NCBI RefSeq assembly: GCF_023100905.1
Contig: NZ_CP064686.1
Location: 7,466,001 to 7,530,000, forward strand
Reading direction: 5' to 3'
From: Bradyrhizobium sp. 4
Lineage (GTDB): Bacteria; Pseudomonadota; Alphaproteobacteria; Rhizobiales; Xanthobacteraceae
Length of the DNA stretch: 64,000 nucleotides
Below the pieces are notes generated by a model. The model was not told the origin of the DNA. It saw only the letters and a list, made by a program, of their open reading frames with translations, and searched no databases. How positions within the stretch are numbered: the stretch's first letter is position 1; each line of letters starts with the position of its first letter. Positions 16,902-25,878 of this stretch are shown here, piece by piece. Both the position numbers and the translations under genes were made by a program.

Positions 16902-17576
16902 TCAGCGATTCTCCCGCCAGCAGGTCGAAAGCGAGCTCGCCTGCGCCCTCGCCACATAGGTCCCGGCCAGTCGCCGGACACCCGGTCCCGGCGTCCTTGC
17001 GCTGCGTTTGACCGGATTCGGCAGGATCGAGGCCAGAAGTGCCGCCTCCCGGGGGGAGAGGTTCGCCGCCGATTTGCCGAAGGCATAGGCGCTGCCCGCC
17101 TCGGCCCCAAACTGGCCCTGTGGTCCCAGCTCAGCGATGTTGAGGTAAATCTCCAGGATCCGTGCCTTGGGCAGCACGAGATCGATCCACAGCGCCAGCG
17201 GGAATTCCAGCGCCTTGCGGACGAAGTCCCGCCCCTGCCAGAGGAACAGGTTTTTCGCCACCTGCTGGGTGATGGTGGAAGCGCCCCGGAACGGGGTGCC
17301 GTCCTCCCGGGCATCGTCGACCGCCTCACGCAGCGCCCCCCAGTCGATACCGTGATGCTTGCAGAAATGGGCGTCCTCGGCCGCCACCACCGAGCGTGGC
17401 AGCGAGGGCGACATCGCCGCCAGATCGATCCATTCCCGCTGCATCGGCGCACCCCGAAGCGAGCGCCAGATCATCAGCGTCGAAACGGGATGGCCGGCGC
17501 GGTAGAACGGCGCGACGACATAGGGCGCGAGAACCGCGACCGCGAGCACCAGGAGAAGGATTTTGACGACGCGCAA
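16902..17576 (-). CDS. mtgA: monofunctional biosynthetic peptidoglycan transglycosylase
   Basis: This GT51 enzyme polymerises lipid II into glycan strands at the periplasmic face of the inner membrane. Its 224 residues comprise one N-terminal membrane anchor (about 3-25) and a transglycosylase domain. The first catalytic Glu67 lies in VVAAEDAHFCKHHGID, and the family motifs GASTITQQVAKNLFLWQGR and EIYLNIAELG are present. No transpeptidase domain is present, which separates it from the class A PBP at 57964-60177. It diverges from the prenyl-synthase gene. Confidence 0.96.
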   Translation of the reverse strand: MRVVKILLLVLAVAVLAPYVVAPFYRAGHPVSTLMIWRSLRGAPMQREWIDLAAMSPSLPRSVVAAEDAHFCKHHGIDWGALREAVDDAREDGTPFRGASTITQQVAKNLFLWQGRDFVRKALEFPLALWIDLVLPKARILEIYLNIAELGPQGQFGAEAGSAYAFGKSAANLSPREAALLASILPNPVKRSARTPGPGVRRLAGTYVARAQASSLSTCWRENR

Positions 17577-17736
17577 ATCAACCTTTCCGGCGCAGAACGA
17601 AACGCGGCCACGGGCCCGGCATTAAGTCTGTGATAATTCGGGCCTTTTCCAGCACTTTTTAGGCCTTCCAAACGATTGACTGAGGCGGGCGCATAAAGGA
17701 TTGTCCCGCCGAATTTTAGTTCTGGAGCCCTTCTTG

Positions 17737-18660
17737 ATGACCGGCACGTCCCCGTCCGATTTCGCCAAACGTCTGGACAAGACCGCTGATGACACCGAGG
17801 CGCTGCTCGGGCGCCTGCTGTCGGACGACATCCTGCCCGATGAGATCGCCCGGCCCAAGCGACTGATGGACGCAATGCGCTATTCGAGCCTCAACGGCGG
17901 CAAGCGCCTGCGGCCCTTCCTGGTGGTCGAGAGCGCGGCCGTGTTCGGCGTGCCGCGCGAAGCCGCGCTGCTCGTCGGTGCGGCGCTCGAATGCATCCAC
18001 TGCTACTCGCTGATCCACGACGATCTGCCGGCGATGGACAATTCGGACCTGCGCCGCGGCCGTCCGACCTTGCACAAGAAGACCGACGACGCGACCGCGA
18101 TCCTCGCCGGTGACGGCCTCCTGACGCTCGCCTTCGACATCATCACCCGCGACGAGATTCATCGCGACGCCAATGTCAGGCTTTTGCTGACCCGCGCACT
18201 GGCGCGCTGCGCCGGCATCGGCGGCATGGTCGGCGGCCAGATTCTCGACCTTGCCGGCGAAGGCCGCTTTGGCGGCAACGAGCCGATCGACGTCGCCCGC
18301 ATTCAGCAGATGAAGACCGGCGCGCTGCTGCGCTACGGCTGCATCGCCGGCGCGATCCTCGGCCAGGCCTCGCAAAAGGAATATCAGGCGCTCGACGATT
18401 ACGGCCGCGCGCTCGGTGAAGCCTTCCAGATCGCCGACGATCTGCTCGACGTCGAAGGCGATGCCGCCGCGCTCGGCAAGCCTGCCGGCGCCGATGCAGC
18501 TCTCGGCAAGACCACCTTTGTCACCCAGCTCGGCATCGAAGGCGCCAAGCAGCGCGTGCGCGACCTGCTCGCGCGCGCCGACAGCGCGGTATCGATTTTC
18601 GGCGATCGCGCCGCCGTGCTGCAAGCGGCTGCGCGGTTCGTGGCCGAACGGAAGAGCTGA
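17737..18660 (+). CDS. ispA: short-chain polyprenyl (farnesyl) diphosphate synthase
   Basis: It condenses isopentenyl diphosphate with allylic diphosphates for quinones, hopanoids, carotenoids and undecaprenyl phosphate. The first Asp-rich motif, DDLPAMD (95-101), is followed by RRGRPTLHK, and the second is IADDLLDVEGD. The IHCYSLIHDD context, with Tyr five residues before the motif, fits IspA-type enzymes making C15 product; C20 cannot be excluded. I chose ATG 17737 because GGAG lies nine bases upstream, giving 307 residues. ispG of the same supply route lies at 28.7 kb. Confidence 0.92.
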   Translation: MTGTSPSDFAKRLDKTADDTEALLGRLLSDDILPDEIARPKRLMDAMRYSSLNGGKRLRPFLVVESAAVFGVPREAALLVGAALECIHCYSLIHDDLPAMDNSDLRRGRPTLHKKTDDATAILAGDGLLTLAFDIITRDEIHRDANVRLLLTRALARCAGIGGMVGGQILDLAGEGRFGGNEPIDVARIQQMKTGALLRYGCIAGAILGQASQKEYQALDDYGRALGEAFQIADDLLDVEGDAAALGKPAGADAALGKTTFVTQLGIEGAKQRVRDLLARADSAVSIFGDRAAVLQAAARFVAERKS

Positions 18661-18667
18661 TAGCGCG

Positions 18668-19360
18668 ATGGCGGGCGGCAACAAGGAAGACCCCGCCCTC
18701 GCCCGCTTTCGCAAGATGTCGCGGCCGATGCGGCTGATTTATGCGCGTCCGCGGACGTTCATGTCGCTTGCCGTTGGTATTCTCGTCTGCCTGCTCATCC
18801 CGGGTTCGCACCGGCTGGTCACGCGGCTTCTGTTCGGCTGGGATGCGTTGATCGCCGTTTATCTGGTGCTGGTCTACGCGATGATGCTGTGCAACGACCA
18901 CCAGCACATCCGCCGCGCCGCAGCGATGCAGGACGACGGTCGCTTCGTGATCCTGCTGGTGACGGCGATCGGCGCCTTCGCCAGCATCGCCGCGATCGTC
19001 TCCGAGCTTGGAACGCCGCATCGCGGCGTCCTGGAGCTGAGCATCGCAATCACCACTATCGTATTGTCATGGGCCGCCGTGCACACGATCTTCGCGCTGC
19101 ATTACGCGCATGATTATTACCGGCACGCCACGCCGGGCGGCCTTCAGTTTCCCAGCGGCGACAAGGAAGACCACGCGGATTATTGGGACTTCGTCTACTT
19201 CTCGTTCGTGATCGGCATGACCGCCCAGGTCTCCGATGTCGGCATCTCCGACAAGACCATCCGCCGCACCGCCACCGCGCACGGCATCGTCTCATTCATC
19301 TACAACACGGCCTTGCTGGCGCTGACCGTCAACATCGCGGCCAGCGCGATCTCAACTTGA
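18668..19360 (+). CDS. DUF1345-type integral membrane protein
   Basis: This 230-residue protein has about five transmembrane segments (about 28-46, 55-75, 95-115, 127-150 and 205-227) and a central HTIFALHYAHDYY motif followed by GLQFP. These features match DUF1345 as I know it. It starts 7 bp after the prenyl-synthase stop and is probably co-transcribed with it. Molecular function is unknown for the family. Confidence 0.8.
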   Translation: MAGGNKEDPALARFRKMSRPMRLIYARPRTFMSLAVGILVCLLIPGSHRLVTRLLFGWDALIAVYLVLVYAMMLCNDHQHIRRAAAMQDDGRFVILLVTAIGAFASIAAIVSELGTPHRGVLELSIAITTIVLSWAAVHTIFALHYAHDYYRHATPGGLQFPSGDKEDHADYWDFVYFSFVIGMTAQVSDVGISDKTIRRTATAHGIVSFIYNTALLALTVNIAASAIST

Positions 19361-19376
19361 ACTCACTTCCGCAATC

Positions 19377-21203
19377 CTAATTACAGACCTCGGCATTGGC
19401 ATCGTTGCCGGGGCCGCCGCCGCCGCGATATTCGAGATGGCAGCCGCGGTTGACCGGACGGCAGCCGCCGTTATTGCAGAATAGCTGTCCGCCACTCGAG
19501 GGGCGGCTGGCGCCAGCAGCAGCAGCAATGCCGGCAGCGCCGCCAAAGCCGCCAGCTGCTCCGGCAGCTTCACCGCCGGCTTGACGACGCTGCCGTGCGG
19601 GACGCTCGTCGCCGTCGTCACGCTTTGCAGTCGCAGGCTTGGCGGGCCTGGCGGCACGCTGCTTCTCGCACTCGTTGTCGTCGTTGAGCGCATAGCCATC
19701 ACGGCAAACGATCCTGGTGCACTTGTCGCCGTCGGCCTTGAAGCCGTGCTCGCAAACCAGCGGACAGACGCGCGACTGTTTCGACTTGACCGTGTCGAGT
19801 GCATCGGTGCTCGCCACCTTCACGTCGAGCTTGGTGCCGGCATAACGGTTGAACTGCGACAACGAGCGCTGTGCGGACGGGGTCCAGTTGCCGTCGGCGG
19901 CGCCGGAGAAGCAGCCGACGCGGCCGAGCTCGGTCTGCACCGAGCGGCTGAGATCGGCCGGCGCGGTGGCCGGCGTCAGCGACGCGACGTTGGTGCCGGC
20001 TGGGCTCGCCGTGCTGGCGGGCGCTGCACTCGGCGCCGCGGCGGCGAGATTGACGCGCTGCTGCTCGGCGGCGGCCGCCTGCTGCTGCGCCTGCTCCTTG
20101 GCCTTTTGCGCGGCAAGCTGTACCTGCTCTGCGGCCTTCGCATCGGCGGCTGCCTTGGCCTGCGTATCCTTCTGCGCGCCAACCGCGGCAAGACGATCGC
20201 GCTCGGCCTCGGCCTGCTTGGCCTTCTCGGTGGCCGCCGCATGAGCCTGTTCGGCACCGATTTTTTCGACCTGAAGCTTGGCGAGGCTCGCATAGAAGCC
20301 GTCGGGATGCTGGGCAAGGAAGGCATCCCACGCCGGCCTGTTGCCGACCTGGAGCGCGAGTTCGTAATCGCGGCGGATGTCAGCCTGAGGATTCGGCGCG
20401 GGCGCGGCGGCAGCCGCAGCGGTCGCCTTGACCGGCACCAGCGGCACGTCTTCGCCGCCGAGCGAGCCATAGACGAACGGCTCCTGCTTGTTACCTGTCG
20501 ACTTGAGCACGTCGTCGCGCACGAAGCCGAAGGCGCGGCGGACGTCGAGGCCGGGCGTCGTCAGATGCTTCGACAGCGCCACGGTGAAGGGGCTGTTCGC
20601 ACCGTCGCCATCCTGCGCCGTGAAGCCGGCCTTGGCCGAGTAGGCGATCAGCGTGTTGGAGCTGGTCGGCTCGACCTGGGCGAGGCCGCGGCCGATGCCG
20701 CGCGAGGCGACCGTGCGCTTCATGGTCTTGCCGAACGGATTGTCACGGCAGGCATCCAGGATCACCAGGCGAAGCTGCTTGGCCGGTTCGACCGCGACCA
20801 GGACGCGGTCGAGGGAGAGCGCCTCGTCGAAGACGTCGGTGTCACGCTCCAGCTTGGCGTCGACAGGGATCAGATAATTCGAGCCTTCGACCTCGATGCC
20901 GTGGCCGGCATAATAGACTACGGCGATATCGGCATCGCGGGTCCCGTCGGCGAATTCGCGCAGCACACGCCGGGTTTCCTGCGCCGTCAGATCGCGCCGG
21001 GAATCGACGATGTCGAACCCGGCCTCCTTCAGCGTCCTGGCCATCACCGAACCGTCATTGACGGGGTTCGTCAGCGACGGCGCATGCTGATAGGCGGAGT
21101 TGGCGATCACCAGCGCGACGCGCTTCCCGGCGAAAGCGGGCCCGGTGCCGAATAGCAGCGCGACGACGAGGAGAAGTGGGCAAAGTCTGAGCAATTGGCG
21201 CAT
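19377..21203 (-). CDS. secreted caspase-family (C14, metacaspase-like) protein
   Basis: The 608-residue protein has a signal peptide (1-25, ending AFA) and a caspase p20 domain from about 27 to 260. The dyad is His101 in YYAGHG and Cys152 in LDACRDNPFG. An Ala/Gln/Lys-rich coiled-coil-like linker (about 290-400) follows, then a peptidoglycan-binding-like segment (about 425-490). The tail is Cys-rich (CPLVCEHG, CTRIVC, CNNGGC) and Gly/Ala-rich. Orthocaspases cleave after basic residues; substrates here are unknown. The export signal implies a periplasmic or surface role. A CRP/FNR-like palindrome lies about 72 bp upstream of its start. Confidence 0.9.
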   Translation of the reverse strand: MRQLLRLCPLLLVVALLFGTGPAFAGKRVALVIANSAYQHAPSLTNPVNDGSVMARTLKEAGFDIVDSRRDLTAQETRRVLREFADGTRDADIAVVYYAGHGIEVEGSNYLIPVDAKLERDTDVFDEALSLDRVLVAVEPAKQLRLVILDACRDNPFGKTMKRTVASRGIGRGLAQVEPTSSNTLIAYSAKAGFTAQDGDGANSPFTVALSKHLTTPGLDVRRAFGFVRDDVLKSTGNKQEPFVYGSLGGEDVPLVPVKATAAAAAAPAPNPQADIRRDYELALQVGNRPAWDAFLAQHPDGFYASLAKLQVEKIGAEQAHAAATEKAKQAEAERDRLAAVGAQKDTQAKAAADAKAAEQVQLAAQKAKEQAQQQAAAAEQQRVNLAAAAPSAAPASTASPAGTNVASLTPATAPADLSRSVQTELGRVGCFSGAADGNWTPSAQRSLSQFNRYAGTKLDVKVASTDALDTVKSKQSRVCPLVCEHGFKADGDKCTRIVCRDGYALNDDNECEKQRAARPAKPATAKRDDGDERPARQRRQAGGEAAGAAGGFGGAAGIAAAAGASRPSSGGQLFCNNGGCRPVNRGCHLEYRGGGGPGNDANAEVCN

Positions 21204-21274
21204 GACACGACTTCCGAGTTCAGGGCAGTTCGAGCCCCTTTGGGACGGCTTTAGCAGGGTCCGTCGCGGACGCT

Positions 21275-21290
21275 TGTGACGGAGGTCACG
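21275..21290. promoter_or_regulatory. candidate CRP/FNR-family operator upstream of the caspase-like gene
   Basis: TGTGA-N6-TCACG matches the CRP half-sites at nine of ten positions (TGTGA-N6-TCACA). It lies 72-87 bp upstream of the 21203 start, a position suited to activation. A chance occurrence is possible in a GC-rich genome. Confidence 0.35.
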
Positions 21291-21383
21291 AAGGTGGCGC
21301 CGGCGGCGGGCCGAAAGACCCCTTTTGTTTGTCGCGCCAGTCCGGCCGCGGTTCGCCGCGAAACAGGTGCGCAGCAGGTTCCC

Positions 21384-21812
21384 TCAGGCATCCCCGATGT
21401 GGCCCCGATATTGAGGCAGATTGTCCGTAATCTCGTGCCAGGGCGCCTTCGAGCCCACGAAAATGTGGGCGCTCGGTCGGATCGAGGGGACATCGACCAG
21501 GGTTCCCATGGCGACATGGACCCATTTTCCCTCGCGCACCCGGGAATAAAGCAGCGAGCCGCAGCGGGCGCAGTGGGCGTCGTGGGTGGTGTCGTCACCG
21601 TAGATGGTGCGCTGGTCCTCCCCTCTGATGATGCGGAGCTTGCTCTGCTCGATGCCGGCGAACGGCTTGAAGGCGGCGCCCGTGGTGCGGCGGCAATCCG
21701 AGCAATGACAGTTCAACGCATAAGAGAACGCGTCAACCACCTCGTAGCGCACGGCGCGGCAATAGCATTCGCCGACCAGGATACGAGCGTTCGAATTCTC
21801 TGATCCGGTCAT
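21384..21812 (-). CDS. GFA-family zinc protein (glutathione-dependent formaldehyde-activating enzyme-like)
   Basis: This 142-residue protein has the CENP-V/GFA zinc fold: CYC (16-18), CHCSDC and CARCG provide Cys ligands, followed by the HVAMGTLVD segment. The family includes a glutathione/formaldehyde adduct enzyme, but most members are uncharacterised. The start at 21812 (MTGSENSN) is preceded by GAGGAC at good spacing; the longer frame has no such signal. It diverges from the NTF2-fold gene. No formaldehyde dehydrogenase gene is adjacent, so the assignment is to fold, not reaction. Confidence 0.85.
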   Translation of the reverse strand: MTGSENSNARILVGECYCRAVRYEVVDAFSYALNCHCSDCRRTTGAAFKPFAGIEQSKLRIIRGEDQRTIYGDDTTHDAHCARCGSLLYSRVREGKWVHVAMGTLVDVPSIRPSAHIFVGSKAPWHEITDNLPQYRGHIGDA

Positions 21813-21906
21813 CACAGTGTCCTCGCGCAAATGGTACGCACTCCCATAGCGCATTTTGATCTGTACGACTAAGTTCGCCCCGAGCCATCAGTCAAAGGGA
21901 TGACCC

Positions 21907-22281
21907 ATGAGCCAGAACCGTTCGAGCGTCGAAGCCGTCGTGCAATCCTATTTCGACGGACTTTACGAGGGCGATGCCGAAAAACTCGGCGCCATCTTCC
22001 ACCCCTCCGCCGATTTGCGCTGGGTCGAGAAGGGCGAGCTGCAGGTGCTGACCGTGCCGGACTGGCTCGACCGCGTGCGCAAGCGTCCCTCCGGCAAGGC
22101 CGAAGGCAAGGCGCGCGAGGATTTCATCGTCACCATCGACCGTTCGGACGACAAGACCGCCTTCATCAAGGTCCGGTGCCAATTGCCGCCGCGTTTTTTC
22201 ACCGACTATCTGGTGGCGATGAAGCTCGCCGACGGCTGGCAGATCGTGTCGAAATCCTATCGGTATGACCTGCGGGAGTGA
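21907..22281 (+). CDS. NTF2-like (putative lumazine-binding type) protein
   Basis: This 124-residue single-domain cone-shaped NTF2/SnoaL-type fold has VQSYFDGLYEGDAEKLGAIFHP at its start and DGWQIVSKSY near its end. It aligns along its length with the protein at 52987-53355 (YFDxxYExDAEKxxxIFHP; IPPRRFTDLL versus LPPRFFTDYL), so the two are paralogues. Such proteins bind or transform small ligands; the ligand is unknown. It is monocistronic. Confidence 0.8.
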   Translation: MSQNRSSVEAVVQSYFDGLYEGDAEKLGAIFHPSADLRWVEKGELQVLTVPDWLDRVRKRPSGKAEGKAREDFIVTIDRSDDKTAFIKVRCQLPPRFFTDYLVAMKLADGWQIVSKSYRYDLRE

Positions 22282-22332
22282 GGGGCGCGACCTTCCGCTG
22301 CCCGAAATCGGGCGCACTCGTCCCACATCCTC

Positions 22333-22362
22333 CGTCATTACGAGCGCAGCGAAGCAATGACG
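22333..22362. repeat. short palindromic intergenic repeat
   Basis: CGTCATT (22333-22339) pairs with AATGACG (22356-22362); the interior GCGCAGCGAAGC resembles the longer elements at 24952 and 44491. It lies between the NTF2-like and beta-lactamase genes and looks like a short member of the same family. Confidence 0.6.
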
Positions 22363-22420
22363 ATGCGGATGGAGTGCATGCCGCATCTCCACCCCGCCCC
22401 GTCTCGCCCAAGAGTTCCCC

Positions 22421-23290
22421 ATGCTTCTCGACCGCCGTTCGCTGCTCGCCTCGCTGTGCTGGATGGCCGCCTCCCCTGCACTCGCCGCGGACGCGCAGCC
22501 TGAGCTCGAAACCTATGAGCGCGAGAGCGGCGGCCGGATCGGGGTCTATGCCGAAAACCTCGCGACCGGCGCAAAGCTCGCCTGGCGCGCTGACGAACGG
22601 TTCGTCATGTGCTCGACATTCAAGGCTTCGCTGGCGGCTTGCGTCCTGGCGCGGGTCGATCGTGGCGAGGATCAGCTTGCGGCCATGATCCCGTACGGCA
22701 AGGCCGACCTGCTGGAGTACGCACCGGTCGCCAGGCAGAACATTGCCGCCGGCGCAATGTCGGTCACCGAGATGTGCAAGGCGATCGTCGAGCTCAGCGA
22801 CAACACCTGCGCCAATTTGCTGTTGGCACGGATCGGCGGCCCCGCCGCGCTCACGGCATTCTGGCGCTCACTCGGCGACACCACCTCGCGGCTCGACCAC
22901 AATGAGCCCGAGCTCAACCGCTCACCGCCCGGTGATCCCCACGACACCACGACGCCGGCGGCGATGGCAGGCAATCTGCGCCGGCTGCTCACGGGCGAGG
23001 CGCTGTCGGCCACCTCGCGCGCACAGCTCACGGAGTGGCTGGTGGGTTGCAAGACCGGCGCGAACCGGCTGCGTGGCGGGCTCCCCGCAAGCTGGAAGAT
23101 CGGCGACAAGACCGGCAACAACGGCAAGGACGCCTCCGGCGACATCGCAGTGGCCTGGCCCAAAATCGACACGAAGCCCGATGCACCGATCCTGATCGCG
23201 GCCTATACTCAGGGCGGCACGCCGACCGCGGCGCAGATCGAAACCGTGTTCGCACGCATCGGCCGCATGGTGGCCGAGCGGCTGGTGTAA
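22421..23290 (+). CDS. bla: class A beta-lactamase
   Basis: This serine beta-lactamase hydrolyses penicillins and possibly cephalosporins in the periplasm. It has 289 residues. All class A motifs are present: Ser65-T-F-Lys68, S126-D-N128, E162-PEL-N166 and K230-T-G. The leader has DRRSLLAS, a twin-arginine-like signal, and likely cleavage at ALA-ADA. The Cys next to the active-site Ser is present but its carbapenemase disulfide partner near KTG is Asn, so carbapenemase activity is not indicated. The GC content matches the neighbours and no mobile element is near, so it appears intrinsic. No ampR-like regulator is adjacent. Confidence 0.94.
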   Translation: MLLDRRSLLASLCWMAASPALAADAQPELETYERESGGRIGVYAENLATGAKLAWRADERFVMCSTFKASLAACVLARVDRGEDQLAAMIPYGKADLLEYAPVARQNIAAGAMSVTEMCKAIVELSDNTCANLLLARIGGPAALTAFWRSLGDTTSRLDHNEPELNRSPPGDPHDTTTPAAMAGNLRRLLTGEALSATSRAQLTEWLVGCKTGANRLRGGLPASWKIGDKTGNNGKDASGDIAVAWPKIDTKPDAPILIAAYTQGGTPTAAQIETVFARIGRMVAERLV

Positions 23291-23338
23291 GCCGCACGCA
23301 TTGACGTTGCGACCGCTTCCGGGTGAAGACAGATCATC

Positions 23339-24946
23339 ATGGAAGCGAAATTTCAGACCTTTCTCATCCTGCTCGCCGTGCTGGCGGGCACCGCGCTTGT
23401 CGCCCGCCGCTTCAACATCGCGCCTGCCATTCTGCTGATGCTCTCCGGCGTCGGCCTCGCCTTCGTGCCGGGCATGCCGCCGGTCGAGCTGCCGCCGGAA
23501 CTGGTGCTGCTGATGGTGCTGCCGCCGCTGATCTACTCGGCGAGCGTCGCGATGAGCTGGCGCGAATTCAAAAAGAATCTTCGTCCGATCGTGCTGCTCG
23601 CGGTCGGCGCGGTGATCTTCACCACAGCACTGGTCGCAACCGCCACCCACTATTTGATCGGCCTGCCCTGGACCATCGGCTTCCTGCTCGGCGCCATCGT
23701 GGCGCCGCCCGACGTGGTGGCGCCGCTCGCGATCGCGCGCCGGCTGCATTTGCCGCGCAGGCTCATGGTCATCCTCGAAGGCGAAGGGCTCGCGAATGAC
23801 GCCACCGCGCTGATTCTCTACCGCTTCGCGCTCGCCGCAATCATGGTCGGGCATTTCTCGCTGCCTCTGGCAGGCGGCGAGTTCTTGCTCATCGTCGCCG
23901 GCGAGATCGCATTCGGCATCGGTGTCGGCTGGCTCTCCCTACGGTTCCGCAAATGGTCGGGGGACCCGCAGGTCGAGCTGACACTGTCGCTGATCACGCC
24001 CTACGTCTCCTACTGGCTGCCCGAGCATCTCGGCGGCTCCGGCGTGATCGCCACCGTCGCCTGTGGCCTCTATGTGAGCTGGAACGGCCCGCTGCTGATC
24101 TCGGCATCGACGCGGCTGCAGGGCATCTTCTTCTGGGACCTCGGGATCTATCTGATCGAGGGCTTGTTGTTCCTGCTCACCGGGTTCCAGATGCGCGCGC
24201 TGTACGAGAAATCGAAGGCATTCCCGCTCGACGACATCGTGATCGCGACCGTCGTGGTGCTGGCGGTCGTTGTGATCGCGCGCTTCGCCTGGCTCTATCC
24301 CGCGACCTATCTGCCGCGGATGCTCAGCAAGTCGCTGCGCGTGCGCGACCCCTCCCCGCCATGGCAATGGCCGTTCGTGCTTGCGTTCACCGGCGTGCGC
24401 GGCGCGGTGTCGCTGGCGGCGGCGCTCGCGCTGCCGTTCACGCTTCCGGGCGGCGCGGCCTTTCCGTTTCGCGACCTGATCCTGTTCGTTGCCTTCGGCG
24501 TCATCTTCATCACGCTGATCGGCGTTGGCCTCACGCTACCCCCGGTGGTCCGTTGGCTCGGTGTCGCCGAAGCCGGTCGCAGCGAGCATGCCGCCGAGCA
24601 CGAGGCCGAGATCGCAGCACGGCGCCAGGCCCTCGATGCCGCCCTGAAGTCGCTCGACGCGCTGACCGAGGAGAAGGACGTATCGGACGAGGTGATGCGG
24701 CTCCTGCGCGCGCGACACGAGATCCGGGTCAATCAGCTGCCGGACTCGCTCGATCCCATCCACCACGACGTCTCCGCCGCCGGCACCGCCTTGACCCGCG
24801 ACCTGATCGCCGCCGAGCGCAAATTCATCCACGAACTGCTGCGCGACGGCCAGATCACCGACGAGACGCGGCGGCGGATCGAGCGGGATCTGGATCTGGA
24901 GGAGGCGAGTTTGGCGAACCGGGAGTATCGGGGCGGGCCGCTGTAG
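23339..24946 (+). CDS. Na+/H+ antiporter, CPA1 family
   Basis: This inner-membrane cation/proton exchanger has about twelve transmembrane segments in its first 400 residues and a cytosolic C-terminal tail (about 410-535) rich in Arg and Glu. The CPA1 transport-site segment EGEGLANDATALILY contains the Asn-Asp pair, and VRGAVSLAAALALP is also characteristic. It contributes to pH and sodium homeostasis. The gene stands alone, followed by a palindromic repeat. Confidence 0.92.
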   Translation: MEAKFQTFLILLAVLAGTALVARRFNIAPAILLMLSGVGLAFVPGMPPVELPPELVLLMVLPPLIYSASVAMSWREFKKNLRPIVLLAVGAVIFTTALVATATHYLIGLPWTIGFLLGAIVAPPDVVAPLAIARRLHLPRRLMVILEGEGLANDATALILYRFALAAIMVGHFSLPLAGGEFLLIVAGEIAFGIGVGWLSLRFRKWSGDPQVELTLSLITPYVSYWLPEHLGGSGVIATVACGLYVSWNGPLLISASTRLQGIFFWDLGIYLIEGLLFLLTGFQMRALYEKSKAFPLDDIVIATVVVLAVVVIARFAWLYPATYLPRMLSKSLRVRDPSPPWQWPFVLAFTGVRGAVSLAAALALPFTLPGGAAFPFRDLILFVAFGVIFITLIGVGLTLPPVVRWLGVAEAGRSEHAAEHEAEIAARRQALDAALKSLDALTEEKDVSDEVMRLLRARHEIRVNQLPDSLDPIHHDVSAAGTALTRDLIAAERKFIHELLRDGQITDETRRRIERDLDLEEASLANREYRGGPL

Positions 24947-24951
24947 CTCCT

Positions 24952-25031
24952 CGTCATTGCGAGCGTAGCGAAGCAGTCCAGAATCTTTCCGCTGCGGCAG
25001 CCTGGATTGCTTCGCTACGCTCGCAATGACG
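24952..25031. repeat. long palindromic intergenic repeat
   Basis: Two 30-base arms (24952-24981 and 25002-25031) are complementary at 29 of 30 positions around a 20-base loop. The arms begin CGTCATTGCGAGCGTAGCG. The element at 44491-44575 shares the arm sequence. It lies between convergent genes, where it could act as a bidirectional terminator or transcript stabiliser. Confidence 0.85.
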
Positions 25032-25053
25032 GCTGTTGAAGCGGCGGAGCAAA

Positions 25054-25875
25054 CTACCGCCTCTCGCAGAATTCCCTCATCGCCACCGCCACGGCGCCCG
25101 CAATGATCTCCTGCCGCTCTAGGGAGTTCATCGCCATTTCCTCGTCGCGGTTGATGATGGAGCCGGCTTCGAGCAGCACTGCGGCGCTGCGGGTTTGCGA
25201 GAGCACGACGAGCCCATCATAGCGGTAGACGCCGACATCCTTGTCGAGCAATTGGCGCCGGTAGCGGCCCATCACCGGCAGGGCATATTGGCCGGCATAA
25301 TGCAGGTCCTGATCCTTTAGCTGCCGGCCGATCATCCGGGCCAGCATCAGGCTCGCAGCGTAGTGCGGATTCCGCTGCGACACGAACAGAGAGTGGCCCG
25401 AAAAGCGGTCGCTGAAATAGCTGTTCGCGCCGTCGAACTCCCAGGTCTCGATCAGCTTGTCCGGCACCGAATCGTGATGGATCGACAGGAAGAGATCGGC
25501 CCGGGCGTCATTCGCGGTGCTGACGCGTTTGAGCAGGCTCGGTCGCGCCTTGCCGGCCGTGACGAGCAGGCGGGCCGCGGCAAAGCCTTCGGCTTTGAGC
25601 TTCGCCGTGATCAGACTTGCAAGCCGGAAGTTGAAGCCGAACTCCGTGTCGTTGCGTGCGCTCAACGCGCCGTAGGAGTCCGGGGTGTGCCCGACATCCA
25701 CGACGATCCGGAATTTCGACATCTCACATTTGACCGGCGCGTGCGGCGGCTTGGGCTTCACGATTTTTCGCGCGATAGCAGCATGACCGGTGCTTGCAGG
25801 CGCCAGCGACCATAGCAGGATCGACGCGACCAGCGTCGAGACGAGACTTGCGATGATGCTGCGCGGCTGCCCCAA
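25054..25875 (-). CDS. N-acetylmuramoyl-L-alanine amidase (AmiC-type catalytic domain)
   Basis: This exported zinc amidase removes stem peptides from peptidoglycan. Its 273 residues comprise an N-terminal signal/anchor (about 8-33), then the amidase_3 domain with zinc-ligand motifs VDVGHTPDSYGA, Glu in NDTEFGF and His in FLSIHHDS. The catalytic Glu is probably in VLLEAGSIINRDEE. No AMIN or peptidoglycan-binding domain is present, so it is a minimal form. It is followed on the same strand, upstream, by the Rieske oxygenase gene (3 bp apart), though a shared function is not apparent. Confidence 0.9.
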   Translation of the reverse strand: MGQPRSIIASLVSTLVASILLWSLAPASTGHAAIARKIVKPKPPHAPVKCEMSKFRIVVDVGHTPDSYGALSARNDTEFGFNFRLASLITAKLKAEGFAAARLLVTAGKARPSLLKRVSTANDARADLFLSIHHDSVPDKLIETWEFDGANSYFSDRFSGHSLFVSQRNPHYAASLMLARMIGRQLKDQDLHYAGQYALPVMGRYRRQLLDKDVGVYRYDGLVVLSQTRSAAVLLEAGSIINRDEEMAMNSLERQEIIAGAVAVAMREFCERR

Positions 25876-25878
25876 GCG

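Noticed and set aside
19581..21155. 524-residue plus-strand open frame
   Set aside because: Antisense to the caspase-like gene, with low-complexity Leu/Arg/Gly composition.
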